Shown here one piece after another: positions 26,267-36,313 of a stretch of DNA of 64,000 bases; positions within the stretch are counted from its first letter, which is position 1; every line of letters begins with the position of its first letter. Location: positions 1,302,001 to 1,366,000 of the forward strand of contig NZ_CP011502.1 in assembly GCF_001509405.1 (NCBI RefSeq), in the 5' to 3' direction. The notes under the pieces are model-generated. The model had not been told where the DNA came from, made no database searches, and worked only from the letters and a program-made list of their open reading frames with translations. This DNA comes from Aeromicrobium erythreum (GTDB lineage: Bacteria; Actinomycetota; Actinomycetes; Propionibacteriales; Nocardioidaceae). Both the position numbers and the translations under genes were made by a program.

Positions 26267-27468
26267 CGGTCGCCGACGCCGCCCTCGCGAGCGCCGCTCG
26301 CTGGGTGCAGGACTCGCCCGTCGCGCTGGCCACGGTCGTCGGCACGTCCGGCTCCGCGCCGCGCCAGGCGGGCGCGACGATGGTGGTCGCGGGCGACGGT
26401 CGCATCGCCGGGTCGGTGTCGGGCGGCTGCGTGGAGGCAGCGGTCGTCGACCTCGCCGAGGCCACGCTGGCGTCGGGCGAGCCGACGCTGCGCACGTTCG
26501 GCTTCGCGGCGGACGACCTGTTCGACGTCGGGCTCACCTGCGGCGGGCGCATCGAGGTGCTCGTCCAGCGCGTGGGGCCAGACGACGGGCTGGCCGACGT
26601 GGCGGCGCGGGTCGCCACCGGCGGCGCCGTCGCGGTCGTGACGGTGCTGGAGCACCCGGACCGGCGGCGGGTGGGGGAGCGGCTGGTCGTCGACGGCGCG
26701 ACCCTCGACGCAGCTCCTGCTGAGGCGGCCCGTCCTGACGCAGCGACGCCGGCGAGCGGCGCGACCGGCTTACGTCGGGCGCTGCAGGAGCGTGCCCAGG
26801 CCATGCTGGCGAGCGGTGCCACCGGTGTCGTGCACTGCGGACCCGACGGCTCGCCGCTCGCGTCCGGTGTGCGGGCGTTCGTGCAGACGTGGACGCCGCC
26901 GCCGCGACTCGTGGTCCTCGGCGCCGTCGACTTCGCGCGCGCCCTGGCTGGGGCTGGACGCTTCCTCGGCTACGACGTCACCGTCTGCGACGCCCGGCCC
27001 GCCTTCACGACCGCCGACCGGTTCCCTGACGCCCACCGCGTGGTCGTCGACTGGCCGCACCGCTACCTGGACGCCGAGGTGGCCGCCGGTCGGATCGACG
27101 CTCGGACGGTGGTGTGCGTGCTCACCCACGACGCCCGCTTCGACGTGCCGACGCTGACCCGCGCGCTGCGCCTCCCCGTCGCCTACGTCGGGGCGATGGG
27201 CTCGCGGCGCACCCACCGGGAGCGACTCGAGCAGCTGCGCGCCGCCGGCCTGACGAGCGAGGAGCTCGAACGGCTGCACTCGCCGCTCGGCCTCGACCTG
27301 GGCGCGCGCACGCCGGAGGAGACGGCCATCAGCATCCTCGCCGAGGTCGTCGCCGTCCGTCGTGGCGGCACCGGACGCGGGCTCGGCGACACCGACGGGC
27401 CGATCCACCGTCGGTCCGGCTCCGCCGGCGGTCGAGGCGTCGACGACGCCTACCTGAGCCGCACGTAG
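26263..27468 (+). CDS. XdhC/CoxI family maturation factor
   Basis: The protein has 401 residues from the GTG at 26263 (GTGA overlap). The N-terminal XdhC/CoxI domain has TVVGTSGSAPRQAGATM and GSVSGGCVEAAV; the C-terminal Rossmann domain has YVGAMGSRRTHRERL. Family members sulfurate and insert the molybdenum cofactor into hydroxylases. Its last 19 bases overlap the 3' end of the minus-strand secreted-protein gene. Confidence 0.92.
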   Translation: MTVADAALASAARWVQDSPVALATVVGTSGSAPRQAGATMVVAGDGRIAGSVSGGCVEAAVVDLAEATLASGEPTLRTFGFAADDLFDVGLTCGGRIEVLVQRVGPDDGLADVAARVATGGAVAVVTVLEHPDRRRVGERLVVDGATLDAAPAEAARPDAATPASGATGLRRALQERAQAMLASGATGVVHCGPDGSPLASGVRAFVQTWTPPPRLVVLGAVDFARALAGAGRFLGYDVTVCDARPAFTTADRFPDAHRVVVDWPHRYLDAEVAAGRIDARTVVCVLTHDARFDVPTLTRALRLPVAYVGAMGSRRTHRERLEQLRAAGLTSEELERLHSPLGLDLGARTPEETAISILAEVVAVRRGGTGRGLGDTDGPIHRRSGSAGGRGVDDAYLSRT

Positions 27469-29477
27469 TGGTCGTCGTAGTGCTCGATGACGGTCTTGGT
27501 CCCAGGGACGATCACCGCGTACGCCCAGTACCCCGAGCGCGGCGTGCGGAGAGTGGTGCGCAGCGCTCCTCGTGAGTAGCGGACGCGACGCTCGTAGGTC
27601 TTCCCCGAGGGGTACAGGTAGTCACCCTTGGGGCGGAGGGCGATCCACTGCACGTAGGCGGTGCCAGTGGGTCGCGGTGTCCCCCCGAGCGTGATCCTCG
27701 CCGAGACGTCGAAGCTCCTGCTGCCCTTCACCTTCGCGCTCGCGCGCACGTGGGCCTTGGTGCGCACGATGGTGCTCGATCCGCGCGACGCCACGGTCAC
27801 GGGCGCGACGCCCTCGTAGGAGCGGGGCGGCACGTGGGTGACCTGGACGCGCAGCTGGTGTCCCACGTCGGACGCGGTGGGGTGGTACGCCCGCCGGGTC
27901 GCGCCGGAGATCGTCGTCCAGCGACGTCCGTCGTAGCGCTGCCACTGGTAGCGCTGCGTGGCGGCGCTGACCGTGGAGTACCCGGGGTTGGCCGTCACCC
28001 TCGACCCGGCCAGGGGCCGGGGCGGGACGGTCGGGTTCTTCTGGACGACGAGCGGGGCGTCCAGGAGCCGGACGTCGACGGACGTCGTCGAGCCGCGCTC
28101 GGCCGAGACGGTCTGTGCGGAGTCGGCGTCGGAGGCGCCGCCGCTCCACGCCGTGCGGTGGACGACGAGCTGCTGCCCGTTGACGTAGGTCTTCCCGGGC
28201 GTGAAACGCAGCTTCGCAGCGCCACTGATGGCGGGCATCTCCCACCGGCCGAACCCGTCGGTCCGGGTGGTGCGGATGGGGTCGCCATCGGTGGCGTCGT
28301 CGGCGTAGAGCGCCACCTCGACCCAGCTCAGCGCCTCGCCGCGACGGTCGGTCACGCGCCCGGCGAATGTCCCGCCGGCGGGCTCGACGGTCTGTGCCCC
28401 CAGCTCGACCGTGCCCCGGTTGACGCAGATGTTGGTGGCGTCCTCGACTCCCGTCCCCTGGAGCTTCGGCGCGCTCCAGTGGCGCCAGGCCCGCGGCAGG
28501 TAGGTGCGCGAGGCCGGCGAGCCGTCGGGAATCTCGTTGACCGTCGCGCGGTACAGGCCTTGGGGGACGGGGGCGGTGAAGGACCCGGCGCCGCGGCCCG
28601 ATCCAGAGGTCCGGGTCGCCTCGAGGACCCAGGGTCCCTCGGGCGTGTCGGTGACCGAGCGGTAGAGGCGCACCTCCAGGCCCGAGACCCCGTCGTAGCT
28701 CCGATTGACCACCGTTCCCCGCACGGTCGACGTGACTCCGTCCTCGAACGCCGGCTCCAACGTGACGTCGGGGCCCTGGGTGTCGGCCGTGGGGGTCGCG
28801 CCGGTCGTCGGCAGGGTGAAGGGCGTGGCCGACGCGAAGTCGTCGCCACCCACCCAGCTGGGCAGGTAGCCGTCAGCCCGCACGAGCACCTTCGTGGGCT
28901 CCTCGAAGCCGGTGACGTCGTAGCCGGTGGCGTCGTAGAAGGCGAAGCTGCCTGCCCGGGCCGGGTCGGCGTCGTCAGCGGCGTAGACCTCGCTGCGGCC
29001 GTGAGGGCGCGCATCCTGGCAGATCGACGTGATCTGACCCTTCAGCCTGCCCGTCCGGGAGGGCAGGTAGGTCGTCTCGAGCTCCTGGGACCAGGGGCCA
29101 CCGCGGTAGTCGGGGCGGACGGAGAAGTAGGGTTCCCCGCCCGACCAGGAGTCCGACCGGTAGGTCGCGCTGCCGCGAAGCCTCGACTCGGCGGAGCCGT
29201 TCGGCTGGGCGTTGAAGGTCGCGCGGTAGAGGCCTTCCGCGAGCGTGACGCGGTAGCGTCCCGACGCGTCCGTGGTCGTCGTGGCGGCGGTCTCGAAGGG
29301 CCCGTCGGTCTGGCCGGTGGTCGAGCGCTCGATGCGGACCTCCACGCCGGGGGCGTCGGTCGATCCACCGACGAAGTCCGGCAGGCGCGGCTCGTCGGCT
29401 GCGGACGCGGCTGGCGCGAGGCCGAGGACGAGAGCGACCACGAGCAGGGCGAGGACGGACAGCCGTGTGTTCTTCAC
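27450..29477 (-). CDS. Secreted multi-domain protein with carboxypeptidase-regulatory-like repeats
   Basis: The protein has 675 residues. A Sec signal covers residues 1-27 (ending ASAA). Three or four beta modules of the transthyretin/CarboxypepD-regulatory kind follow, each with a GRYRVTLAEGLYRATFN-like ending. A YQWQRYDGRRWTTISGAT module lies near 520-575, and a final beta domain ends VIEHYDDHYVRLR. No sorting motif is present. It is probably a surface or secreted structural/adhesion protein; no catalytic motif is visible. Confidence 0.82.
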   Translation of the reverse strand: MKNTRLSVLALLVVALVLGLAPAASAADEPRLPDFVGGSTDAPGVEVRIERSTTGQTDGPFETAATTTTDASGRYRVTLAEGLYRATFNAQPNGSAESRLRGSATYRSDSWSGGEPYFSVRPDYRGGPWSQELETTYLPSRTGRLKGQITSICQDARPHGRSEVYAADDADPARAGSFAFYDATGYDVTGFEEPTKVLVRADGYLPSWVGGDDFASATPFTLPTTGATPTADTQGPDVTLEPAFEDGVTSTVRGTVVNRSYDGVSGLEVRLYRSVTDTPEGPWVLEATRTSGSGRGAGSFTAPVPQGLYRATVNEIPDGSPASRTYLPRAWRHWSAPKLQGTGVEDATNICVNRGTVELGAQTVEPAGGTFAGRVTDRRGEALSWVEVALYADDATDGDPIRTTRTDGFGRWEMPAISGAAKLRFTPGKTYVNGQQLVVHRTAWSGGASDADSAQTVSAERGSTTSVDVRLLDAPLVVQKNPTVPPRPLAGSRVTANPGYSTVSAATQRYQWQRYDGRRWTTISGATRRAYHPTASDVGHQLRVQVTHVPPRSYEGVAPVTVASRGSSTIVRTKAHVRASAKVKGSRSFDVSARITLGGTPRPTGTAYVQWIALRPKGDYLYPSGKTYERRVRYSRGALRTTLRTPRSGYWAYAVIVPGTKTVIEHYDDHYVRLR

Positions 29478-29741
29478 AGTTCCCCTGGATGTTTGAGCAA
29501 GACGTCTGAACTCTAGGGGTGGCGCACCCGGGGTGTCCGGGTTTCGCCCGGAATTCTTCCCCGACCTGCACCGAGCCCCGACGTGCTCCCTGCGGCACCA
29601 GCCGCCACGTCGATGGGGCTGCGTTCATCGGCGGGAAGTGCATGGACGCCGACGCGGCGGGTACGCCCGGGGTGTCGACGCCGACCCGACCGGAGGATGA
29701 CATGCGCTGCACCCGAGCCCCGAGGGGACCAGGAGGGCGTC

Positions 29742-30284
29742 GTGCGTGCGCCTAGGCCGTGGGGCCACCGGGGCCCGGGGACCGTGGACGAGGAGCGACA
29801 CCTGCGCGTGCCGGTACGCACCGCCTACGACCGGTGGACGCAGTACGAGAGCTTCCCGCGCTTCGCGCGCCACGTGCACCGGGTCGAGCAGGTCCGTCCG
29901 GCCGTGACGCGCTGGTTCGTCCGGCTCGGACCGCTGCGCCACGAGTTCCACGCCGAGGTGGTGGAGCAGCATCCCGACACCCTCGTCGCGTGGCACACGC
30001 TCGGGAGCCGCGTCGTCCACGAGGGCGAGGCGACGTTCCGTGCCACCGGTCCCGACACGTGCGTCGTCACCCTGACCCTCCGCGTGCCGTGCCCGCCCGT
30101 CGTGCCCCGACGAGCGGCCGAGGCCCTGCTGCGACCGATCGTCAGCGCCGAGCTGGACCGCTTCCGGACGTTCGTGGAGACCGTGGGCGACGTCGGCGAG
30201 GCCTGGCGCGGCACCATCCACCGCGGTCGGGTCGAGCACGTCGAGAAGGAGCCGCCGGCCCACCCGGGATGGGTGCACGGCTGA
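29742..30284 (+). CDS. SRPBCC (START-like) family protein
   Basis: The protein has 180 residues from the GTG at 29742, with AGGAGG five bases upstream; in-frame starts further upstream lack a ribosome site. The sequence follows the polyketide-cyclase/coenzyme Q-binding pattern: VPVRTAYDRWTQYESFPRFARHV, then RHEFHAEVVE and LVAWHTLGS. This fold binds hydrophobic ligands. It is 37 bases before the FdhF/YdeP-type gene, so they may be cotranscribed. Ligand unknown. Confidence 0.82.
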   Translation: MRAPRPWGHRGPGTVDEERHLRVPVRTAYDRWTQYESFPRFARHVHRVEQVRPAVTRWFVRLGPLRHEFHAEVVEQHPDTLVAWHTLGSRVVHEGEATFRATGPDTCVVTLTLRVPCPPVVPRRAAEALLRPIVSAELDRFRTFVETVGDVGEAWRGTIHRGRVEHVEKEPPAHPGWVHG

Positions 30285-30321
30285 GCCCGAGCCGCCCGAC
30301 CAGCACGTCGAGAGGAACACC

Positions 30322-32646
30322 ATGGACGACGCACCGCACGACGACGAGACCACGGGCCTGACGGTCGACGAGCCCAGCGCCTGGGCAGCCGGCGTGCCGG
30401 CGGTCAGGCACGCGCTGGAGTACTCGCTGGAGCAGACCACCGTTCCCCGAACGGCCCGCACCCTGCTCACCATGAACCAGGTCGACGGCATCGACTGCCC
30501 GGGGTGCGCCTGGCCCGACCCGGAGGTCGGGCACCGTTCGCGCAACGAGTACTGCGAGAACGGCGCGAAGCACATCAACGACGAGGCGACGCGGCGTCGG
30601 GTGACGCCCGAGTTCTTCCGCGCCCACCCGGTCGACGACCTCGCGTCCCGATCGGACCGGTGGCTCAACCAGCAGGGTCGCCTGACCGAGCCCATGGTCA
30701 AGCGACCGGGCACCGACCACTACGAGCCGATCGGCTGGAACGAGGCGTTCGCCCTCGTGGCCGACGAGCTGAGGTCGCTCGACTCGCCCGACCAGGCGTC
30801 CTTCTACACGTCGGGACGCGTGAGCAACGAGGCGGCGTTCCTCTTCCAGCTGTTCGCGCGGGCGTACGGCACGAATAACCTGCCCGACTGCAGCAACATG
30901 TGCCACGAGTCGAGCGGCTTCGCGCTGCACGAGACGCTCGGCACCGGCAAGGGCTCGGTGAGCCTGCTCGACCTCGAGAACGCCGACCTGATCTTCCTCG
31001 TCGGCCAGAACCCTGGGTCGAACCACCCGCGACAGCTGTCGGCGCTGGAGACCGCCAAGCTCAACGGTGCGCGGATCGTCGCCGTCAACCCGCTGCCCGA
31101 GGCGGGCCTGCGCCGGTTCAAGAACCCGCAGAAGCCGCGCGGCGTGGTGGGTCGGGGGACCGAGATCGCCGACCGGCTCCTGCAGGTGCGTCCCGGTGGC
31201 GACCTCGCGCTGTTCCAGGCGCTCAACCGGATGCTGCTGGAGGCCGAGGACCGGGCGCCGGGCACGGTGCTGGACCGCGACTTCATCGAGTCGAGCACCG
31301 ACGGCTTCGAGGCGTTCGCCGAGCACGTGCGGGGCGTGGACCTGGCGGAGGTGCTCGAGGAGACCGGCCTGACGCTGGACGAGATCGGTGCCGTGCACGA
31401 GGACGTGCTGCAGAGCGACCGCGTCGTGGTCTGCTGGGCCATGGGGCTGACCCAGCAGCGGCACGCCGTCCCGACGATCCGCGAGATCGTGAACTTCCTG
31501 CTCCTGCGCGGCAACGTGGGTCGCCCGGGCACGGGCCCCTGCCCGGTCCGGGGGCACAGCAACGTGCAGGGCGACCGCACGATGGGCATCTGGGAGCAGA
31601 TGCCCGACGCGTTCCTCGACTCCCTGCGCGACGAGTTCGGCTTCGAGCCGCCGCGCGAGCACGGTCGCGACGCCGTCGGGACGATCCGCGCGATGCGCGA
31701 CGGCGAGGTGAGCGTCTTCTTCGGCCTGGCCGGCAACTTCGTGCGCGCGGCGCCCGACAGCGAGGCCACCGAGGCCGCCCTGCGCCGGTGCCGGTTGACC
31801 GTGCAGGTCTCGACCAAGCTCAACCGCTCCCACGCGGTGTGCGGGGAGACCGCGCTGATCCTGCCGGCGCTCGGCCGCACCGAGCTCGATGTCCAGGACA
31901 GCGGTCCCCAGTTCCTGACCGTCGAGGACTCGATGAGCCAGGTCCACACCACGAGAGGACGGCTCACGCCCGCGTCGCCGCACCTGCTGAGCGAGGTCGC
32001 CATCGTGTGCCGCCTCGCGCGGGCCACGCTCGACGGCTCCCAGGCGATCCCGTGGACCGACTTCGAGGCCGACTACGGGCACGTGCGCGACCGCATCTCC
32101 CGCATCGTCCCAGGCTTCCACGACTACGACCGGCGCGTGACGCGCCCGGGTGGCTTCACCCTGCCGAACCCGGTGAACGAGGGTGTCTTCCCGACGGAGA
32201 CGGGCGCGGCACGGTTCACCACCAACCGCGGTCGCGCGACGCGCGCGCCCGCCGGCCACCTGGTGCTCCAGACCCTGCGCTCGCACGACCAGTGGAACAC
32301 CGTCCCCTACACCGACGACGACCGCTACCGCGGCATCCACGGCAGCCGCCAGGTGGTGATGGTGAACCGCGACGACCTGCTCGACCTCGGCCTGTCCGAC
32401 GGCGACACCGTCGACGTCGTGGGGGTCTGGGACGACGGCGTGGACCGTCGCGCGTCGGGGTTCACGGTGGTGGCCTACCCGACACCGCGCGGAGGAGCCG
32501 CGGCCTACTACCCCGAGACCAACGTGCTCGTCCCGCTCGACAGCGTCGCCGAGACGAGCAACCAGCCGACCTACAAGGACGTGGTGGTGCGGCTGGAGAA
32601 GGTGGGCTCGCGCCCGGACCGCGCGCCGGAGGGAGCCACGACCTGA
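30322..32646 (+). CDS. FdhF/YdeP family molybdopterin oxidoreductase
   Basis: The protein has 774 residues. N-terminal DCPGCAWPDP holds the iron-sulfur Cys pair of YdeP-type enzymes. The molybdopterin domains show SGRVSNEAAFLFQ, CSNMCHESSG, GQNPGSNHPR and GRPGTGPCPVRGHSNVQGDRT (split here). The C-terminal dinucleotide-binding domain has LRSHDQWNTVPY. It has no signal peptide, so it is cytosolic. YdeP is linked to acid resistance in E. coli, but the reaction is not known. A second molybdoenzyme 5 kb from cofactor genes suggests shared cofactor supply. Confidence 0.9.
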   Translation: MDDAPHDDETTGLTVDEPSAWAAGVPAVRHALEYSLEQTTVPRTARTLLTMNQVDGIDCPGCAWPDPEVGHRSRNEYCENGAKHINDEATRRRVTPEFFRAHPVDDLASRSDRWLNQQGRLTEPMVKRPGTDHYEPIGWNEAFALVADELRSLDSPDQASFYTSGRVSNEAAFLFQLFARAYGTNNLPDCSNMCHESSGFALHETLGTGKGSVSLLDLENADLIFLVGQNPGSNHPRQLSALETAKLNGARIVAVNPLPEAGLRRFKNPQKPRGVVGRGTEIADRLLQVRPGGDLALFQALNRMLLEAEDRAPGTVLDRDFIESSTDGFEAFAEHVRGVDLAEVLEETGLTLDEIGAVHEDVLQSDRVVVCWAMGLTQQRHAVPTIREIVNFLLLRGNVGRPGTGPCPVRGHSNVQGDRTMGIWEQMPDAFLDSLRDEFGFEPPREHGRDAVGTIRAMRDGEVSVFFGLAGNFVRAAPDSEATEAALRRCRLTVQVSTKLNRSHAVCGETALILPALGRTELDVQDSGPQFLTVEDSMSQVHTTRGRLTPASPHLLSEVAIVCRLARATLDGSQAIPWTDFEADYGHVRDRISRIVPGFHDYDRRVTRPGGFTLPNPVNEGVFPTETGAARFTTNRGRATRAPAGHLVLQTLRSHDQWNTVPYTDDDRYRGIHGSRQVVMVNRDDLLDLGLSDGDTVDVVGVWDDGVDRRASGFTVVAYPTPRGGAAAYYPETNVLVPLDSVAETSNQPTYKDVVVRLEKVGSRPDRAPEGATT

Positions 32647-32705
32647 CCCGCGCCCGCGTGCCGTCTCGGCGGGCCGGACCCGCAGATCGTCGGTACGTTC
32701 GAGGC

Positions 32706-33491
32706 ATGGCGACGACGACGCGCAGCACGCACGCAGCGGCCCGGACCGGCACCCAGGGACTCGCGTGGGCGGTGCTCGTCGCGTCGGTGCTCGAGGTGGT
32801 GGCGCCCGTCGTCACGATCAGTGGTCCGGGTGCGTCGCCCGCCCAGGGCTCGGGGCCGGAGCTGCTGATCACGCCCGTCGGCTGGGCGTTCTCGATCTGG
32901 GGCGTCATCTACACGTTGGCGATCGTCCAGGCCGTGGCCACGCTGGTCCGCGGCCCCGGTGCGGTGCCGCGACGTCTGCAGGTCGACTTCGTCGTCCTCT
33001 ACCTGGGCGGGGCGCTGTGGATCCTGCTGGCCGCCCTCGACAGCAGCATCGCGACCGCGCTCGCGCTGCTCCTCATGCTGGTCGCTGCGGTCGACGCCGT
33101 GCTCACCGTGGGGCTGACGACGAGGGGCTCCTCGTCCGAGCCCGGCTGGTTCGCGGTGCTGACGCGCGCGGCGGTCGGCCTCTTCGCAGGCTGGGTCACT
33201 GCCGCGTTCTTCCTCAACCTCTCGACCGCGCTCGTCGACCTCGAGGTCGTGTCGGCGCAGTCCGTCGGCTGGCAGCTGGGCGTGCTCGCGGTGGCGGCGG
33301 TGACGCTGCTCGCGGTGCTGGTCCGCACGGGCGGGAACGTGGCGTACGCCGCTGCCGGGGCGTGGGCGATGCTCGGCATCGCGGTCACGGGCCGTGCCGA
33401 CGGCACGACCTCGGTGCTCGCCGCCTCCGCCGTGGCTGGGGTCGCGATCGTCCTGACGGCAGCCGCGCTCCTCGCGCGGCGCCGCGCCTGA
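32706..33491 (+). CDS. TspO/MBR-like multi-pass membrane protein
   Basis: The protein has 261 residues from the ATG at 32706 and about seven hydrophobic helices. The PVGWAFSIWGVIYTLAIVQA stretch resembles the FSxWGxIY segment of TspO/tryptophan-rich sensory proteins, but the protein is longer than classic five-helix TspO. Function unknown; ligand binding of porphyrin type is a family suggestion only. Confidence 0.75.
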   Translation: MATTTRSTHAAARTGTQGLAWAVLVASVLEVVAPVVTISGPGASPAQGSGPELLITPVGWAFSIWGVIYTLAIVQAVATLVRGPGAVPRRLQVDFVVLYLGGALWILLAALDSSIATALALLLMLVAAVDAVLTVGLTTRGSSSEPGWFAVLTRAAVGLFAGWVTAAFFLNLSTALVDLEVVSAQSVGWQLGVLAVAAVTLLAVLVRTGGNVAYAAAGAWAMLGIAVTGRADGTTSVLAASAVAGVAIVLTAAALLARRRA

Positions 33492-33512
33492 CACCGGTCC
33501 GGCCCGACGCGG

Positions 33513-33548
33513 CGAGGCCGCCCGACCCCGAGGGGACGGACGGCCTCG
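33513..33548. terminator. Bidirectional hairpin between convergent genes
   Basis: CGAGGCCG (33513-33520) pairs with CGGCCTCG (33541-33548), with a small CCCC/GGGG stem inside. It lies between the stops at 33491 and 33564 of converging genes. Confidence 0.65.
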
Positions 33549-33563
33549 ACGTGCCTGCTGCGG

Positions 33564-36149
33564 TCAGCGGACCTTCGTGCCCGCGCTCGCGGCGGTGGCA
33601 CTCGCGAACCCGGTCTTGCGAGCGGTGACCCGCACGGTCAGCGTCTTGGAGCGGTCGCTCCGCGTGGGCGTGTAGGTCGACGCCGTGGCGCCCTTGATGG
33701 CCGCGTCTCCGCGGTACCACTGGTAGCCGTAGGTCCAGCCCGTGCCAGCCCACGTGCCGCGGGCGGCCTTCAGCGTCCTGCCGACCGCAGGCGTGCCCGA
33801 GATCGTCGGCTTGGCCAGGTTGGACGCGCCGATCTTGACGTCGCGGGAGGCCGTGACGACATCGACGTAGCCCTCCTTGCGCCAGGTGTACCGGACGGTC
33901 AGGACCGTGCCGGCGTCGGCCGCGACGACCGTGTAGCCCGTCTCGGTGGCGCCGCTGATGGGCTTGCCGTTGCGGAGCCACTGGTAGGCGATGCCGTCCT
34001 GGCCGGGGGTGGCGTCACCGGCCGTGTCCGACGCCAGGCGCGAGCCGACGGCGGCCTTGCCCGTGACGGTCGGGGCGGGTGCACTGTCGAACGTGTCACC
34101 CTCGACCGGGCCGTAGTACTGGTCGGCCAGGGCGCTCGTGCCCGTGCCCTCGACCGTCACCAGGTTCGCCTGCGCGGGGTCCCAGGTCGTGCGACCTGCG
34201 GTGTCGTCGCCGTCGAAGTAGTAGCCCGAGGTCTCGTCGTTCGACTGAGGGTCGGCGACGCACGCCGACTCGTCGCCCTGGACGAGGACCTTGTACTGCC
34301 CGGCGCTGAGCCCGGAGATGGTGAAGGTGCCCGTCGAGGAGGACGACACCGCGGACCGCGTGGTCAGCGTGCCGTCGGCCGACACGGCCAGGACCGAGCA
34401 GCGCAGCGGCTCGCCCCGCGTGTCGAGCACACGGCCCGTGATCGTGGCACCGGTGCGCAGCGTCGCGTTGACCGACGGCGTCGTCTTGCCCGCCGTCACC
34501 TTGACCGCCGTGGCGCTCGCGCGTCCCTGCGTCTCCGGGACGTTCTTGAAGTACAGCCCGGTGGCGAGCGACGAACCGCTCGAGCGTGCGAACTGCACCT
34601 GGTAGGAGCCGGCGGCCAGACCCGGCACGGCGTACGTCCAGCTGGTGCCGGAGCCCCGCTTCGACGCGACCACGCTCGAGACGAGGTCACCGGACGCCGG
34701 GTCGATGACGTCGACGGTGCGCGCGACCCGGTCGCTGACGCCCTTCGGCAGCGTGATGGTGCCCGACACGGTGGCGCCGGCGGCGAGCTTCACGGTCGAC
34801 AGGCGGGTGCGCGTGCCGTCCTTGACGGTGACCGGCGTGCCCGCGTCCAGCGAGGTCTTGCCGAGGTAGACCTGGGGCGCGTACGCCGGGTTGCCCGGGA
34901 AGACCTGCACGGCGTACGTGCCGGCCGGGACGTCGCCGATGACGTAGCCGCCGCGGCTGTCGGTCGACGACTCGTCGACCTGGGTCCAGGTGCCGGACTC
35001 CGCCTTCGCGTAGACGACGACGGTCGCGCCGGGAGCGGCCTTGCCGGTCGGCAGCTGCACGGCACCGGAGACCGAGCCGGGCTTGGTGAGGCTGAGGTCG
35101 ATGCCGGTGACGACCTGGCTGGTCTCGACCGTGATCGGGGTGCCTTCGGTGCCTCCGCCGTAGTAGGTGTCGGGGTACTCGTTCGAGACGGCCTTCACGC
35201 GGTAGGTGCCGGCCACGAGGGGTCCGAAGCCGAACCGCCCCTCCGCGTCGAGGTAGCCACCGTCGACGTCGTCGACCTGCGACCACGTGCCGGTGGCCGG
35301 GTCGCGTCGCTCGATCGTCGTGAAGGAGTTGTCGGTGTCGACCGGGGCGCCGCTGGCCAGGGTCAGACGACCCTCGATGCGGCCCGCACGGGCCAGCTCG
35401 GCGTCGACGCCGGGGAGGGTGCCGCCGGCGGTGACCGTCACGTCCTGGCCGGCGTCGCGGGTGGCGGCGTCGTTCCAGTACTCCGTGTAGTGGTAGCCGT
35501 TGCCGTCGTAGAAGCGCAGCTTGTAGCTGCCGGGCTGCAGGACGAGGTCGTAGGCGTGGCCCTCCTCGAAGACCGGTGCGAAGCCGGCCGTTCCCCAGGT
35601 GCCCGTCGCCGGGTCGCGGTACTGGGCGATGACAGCGAGGTTGTCGTGGCGCAGGTCGGGCTGTCCCGTGACGGTGCCGGAGACGACCCCGCCCTCGGGG
35701 GAGGTGATGTCGACGGTGGTGGTGCGTCCGGCGGGGACCTTCACGGTCGTGGCGGACTCGACCGTGCGGGCGGCGGGGTGGAAGACGGGTGCGAGGTTCG
35801 TGAAGGTCGTCTCGCCCGTCTCCTCGTCGTAGCTCGACAGCGACTGCGGCGCGACGCCGATGCGGTACTGGGTGGCGTCCAGTCCCTCGTCGAAGCGGTA
35901 GACGCCGTTCTCGTCGCTGAAGACCTGCTGCGTCGAGCTCCACAGCGGGGTCTGGCCGGGCTCCGCGATGTTGACGTAGAGCTCGACCCCGGTGGACACC
36001 GGGTGGCCGTCGAAGGAGGTGATGGTGCCGGTGACGACCGTGGTGGCGGCCTGGGCGGGTGCGGTGCCGGCGAGGATGCCGAGCAGGAGGGCGGAGGCGG
36101 TGACGAGCGCGAGCACGGCGCGCTGCAGGGGGACGGGGCGTGGGATCAC
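33564..36149 (-). CDS. Large secreted protein with carboxypeptidase-regulatory-like and tandem wall modules
   Basis: The protein has 861 residues. A Sec signal (1-34, ending APAQA) leads into about six CarboxypepD-regulatory/transthyretin-like beta modules, with recurring GTYRV/GSYKLRF/GQYKVLV strands. Two C-terminal modules of the YQWLRNGKPISGATETGY / YQWYRGDAAIKGATASTY type follow, common in actinobacterial surface proteins. No sortase motif or enzyme motif. It is probably a wall-associated or secreted structural protein. It is related in architecture to 27450-29477. Confidence 0.83.
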   Translation of the reverse strand: MIPRPVPLQRAVLALVTASALLLGILAGTAPAQAATTVVTGTITSFDGHPVSTGVELYVNIAEPGQTPLWSSTQQVFSDENGVYRFDEGLDATQYRIGVAPQSLSSYDEETGETTFTNLAPVFHPAARTVESATTVKVPAGRTTTVDITSPEGGVVSGTVTGQPDLRHDNLAVIAQYRDPATGTWGTAGFAPVFEEGHAYDLVLQPGSYKLRFYDGNGYHYTEYWNDAATRDAGQDVTVTAGGTLPGVDAELARAGRIEGRLTLASGAPVDTDNSFTTIERRDPATGTWSQVDDVDGGYLDAEGRFGFGPLVAGTYRVKAVSNEYPDTYYGGGTEGTPITVETSQVVTGIDLSLTKPGSVSGAVQLPTGKAAPGATVVVYAKAESGTWTQVDESSTDSRGGYVIGDVPAGTYAVQVFPGNPAYAPQVYLGKTSLDAGTPVTVKDGTRTRLSTVKLAAGATVSGTITLPKGVSDRVARTVDVIDPASGDLVSSVVASKRGSGTSWTYAVPGLAAGSYQVQFARSSGSSLATGLYFKNVPETQGRASATAVKVTAGKTTPSVNATLRTGATITGRVLDTRGEPLRCSVLAVSADGTLTTRSAVSSSSTGTFTISGLSAGQYKVLVQGDESACVADPQSNDETSGYYFDGDDTAGRTTWDPAQANLVTVEGTGTSALADQYYGPVEGDTFDSAPAPTVTGKAAVGSRLASDTAGDATPGQDGIAYQWLRNGKPISGATETGYTVVAADAGTVLTVRYTWRKEGYVDVVTASRDVKIGASNLAKPTISGTPAVGRTLKAARGTWAGTGWTYGYQWYRGDAAIKGATASTYTPTRSDRSKTLTVRVTARKTGFASATAASAGTKVR

Positions 36150-36313
36150 GGGGGACTTCCGATCGGTAGGACTCGGTGCACCCTAGGACCGCGTCCGACG
36201 CCACGTCCGGCGAATGAACAAGTTTCGCGCACCTTCTGCGAAGCGCTGCGCGGCGTGCCCCGGACGAGGCAGGATGGGTGCTTCCGCTCAGTGCCGGATC
36301 GGCAGCCGTCGTG

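Noticed and set aside
30142-32340. 732-codon minus-strand frame opposite the YdeP-type gene
   Set aside because: The composition is typical of a mirror frame; no motif and no ribosome site.
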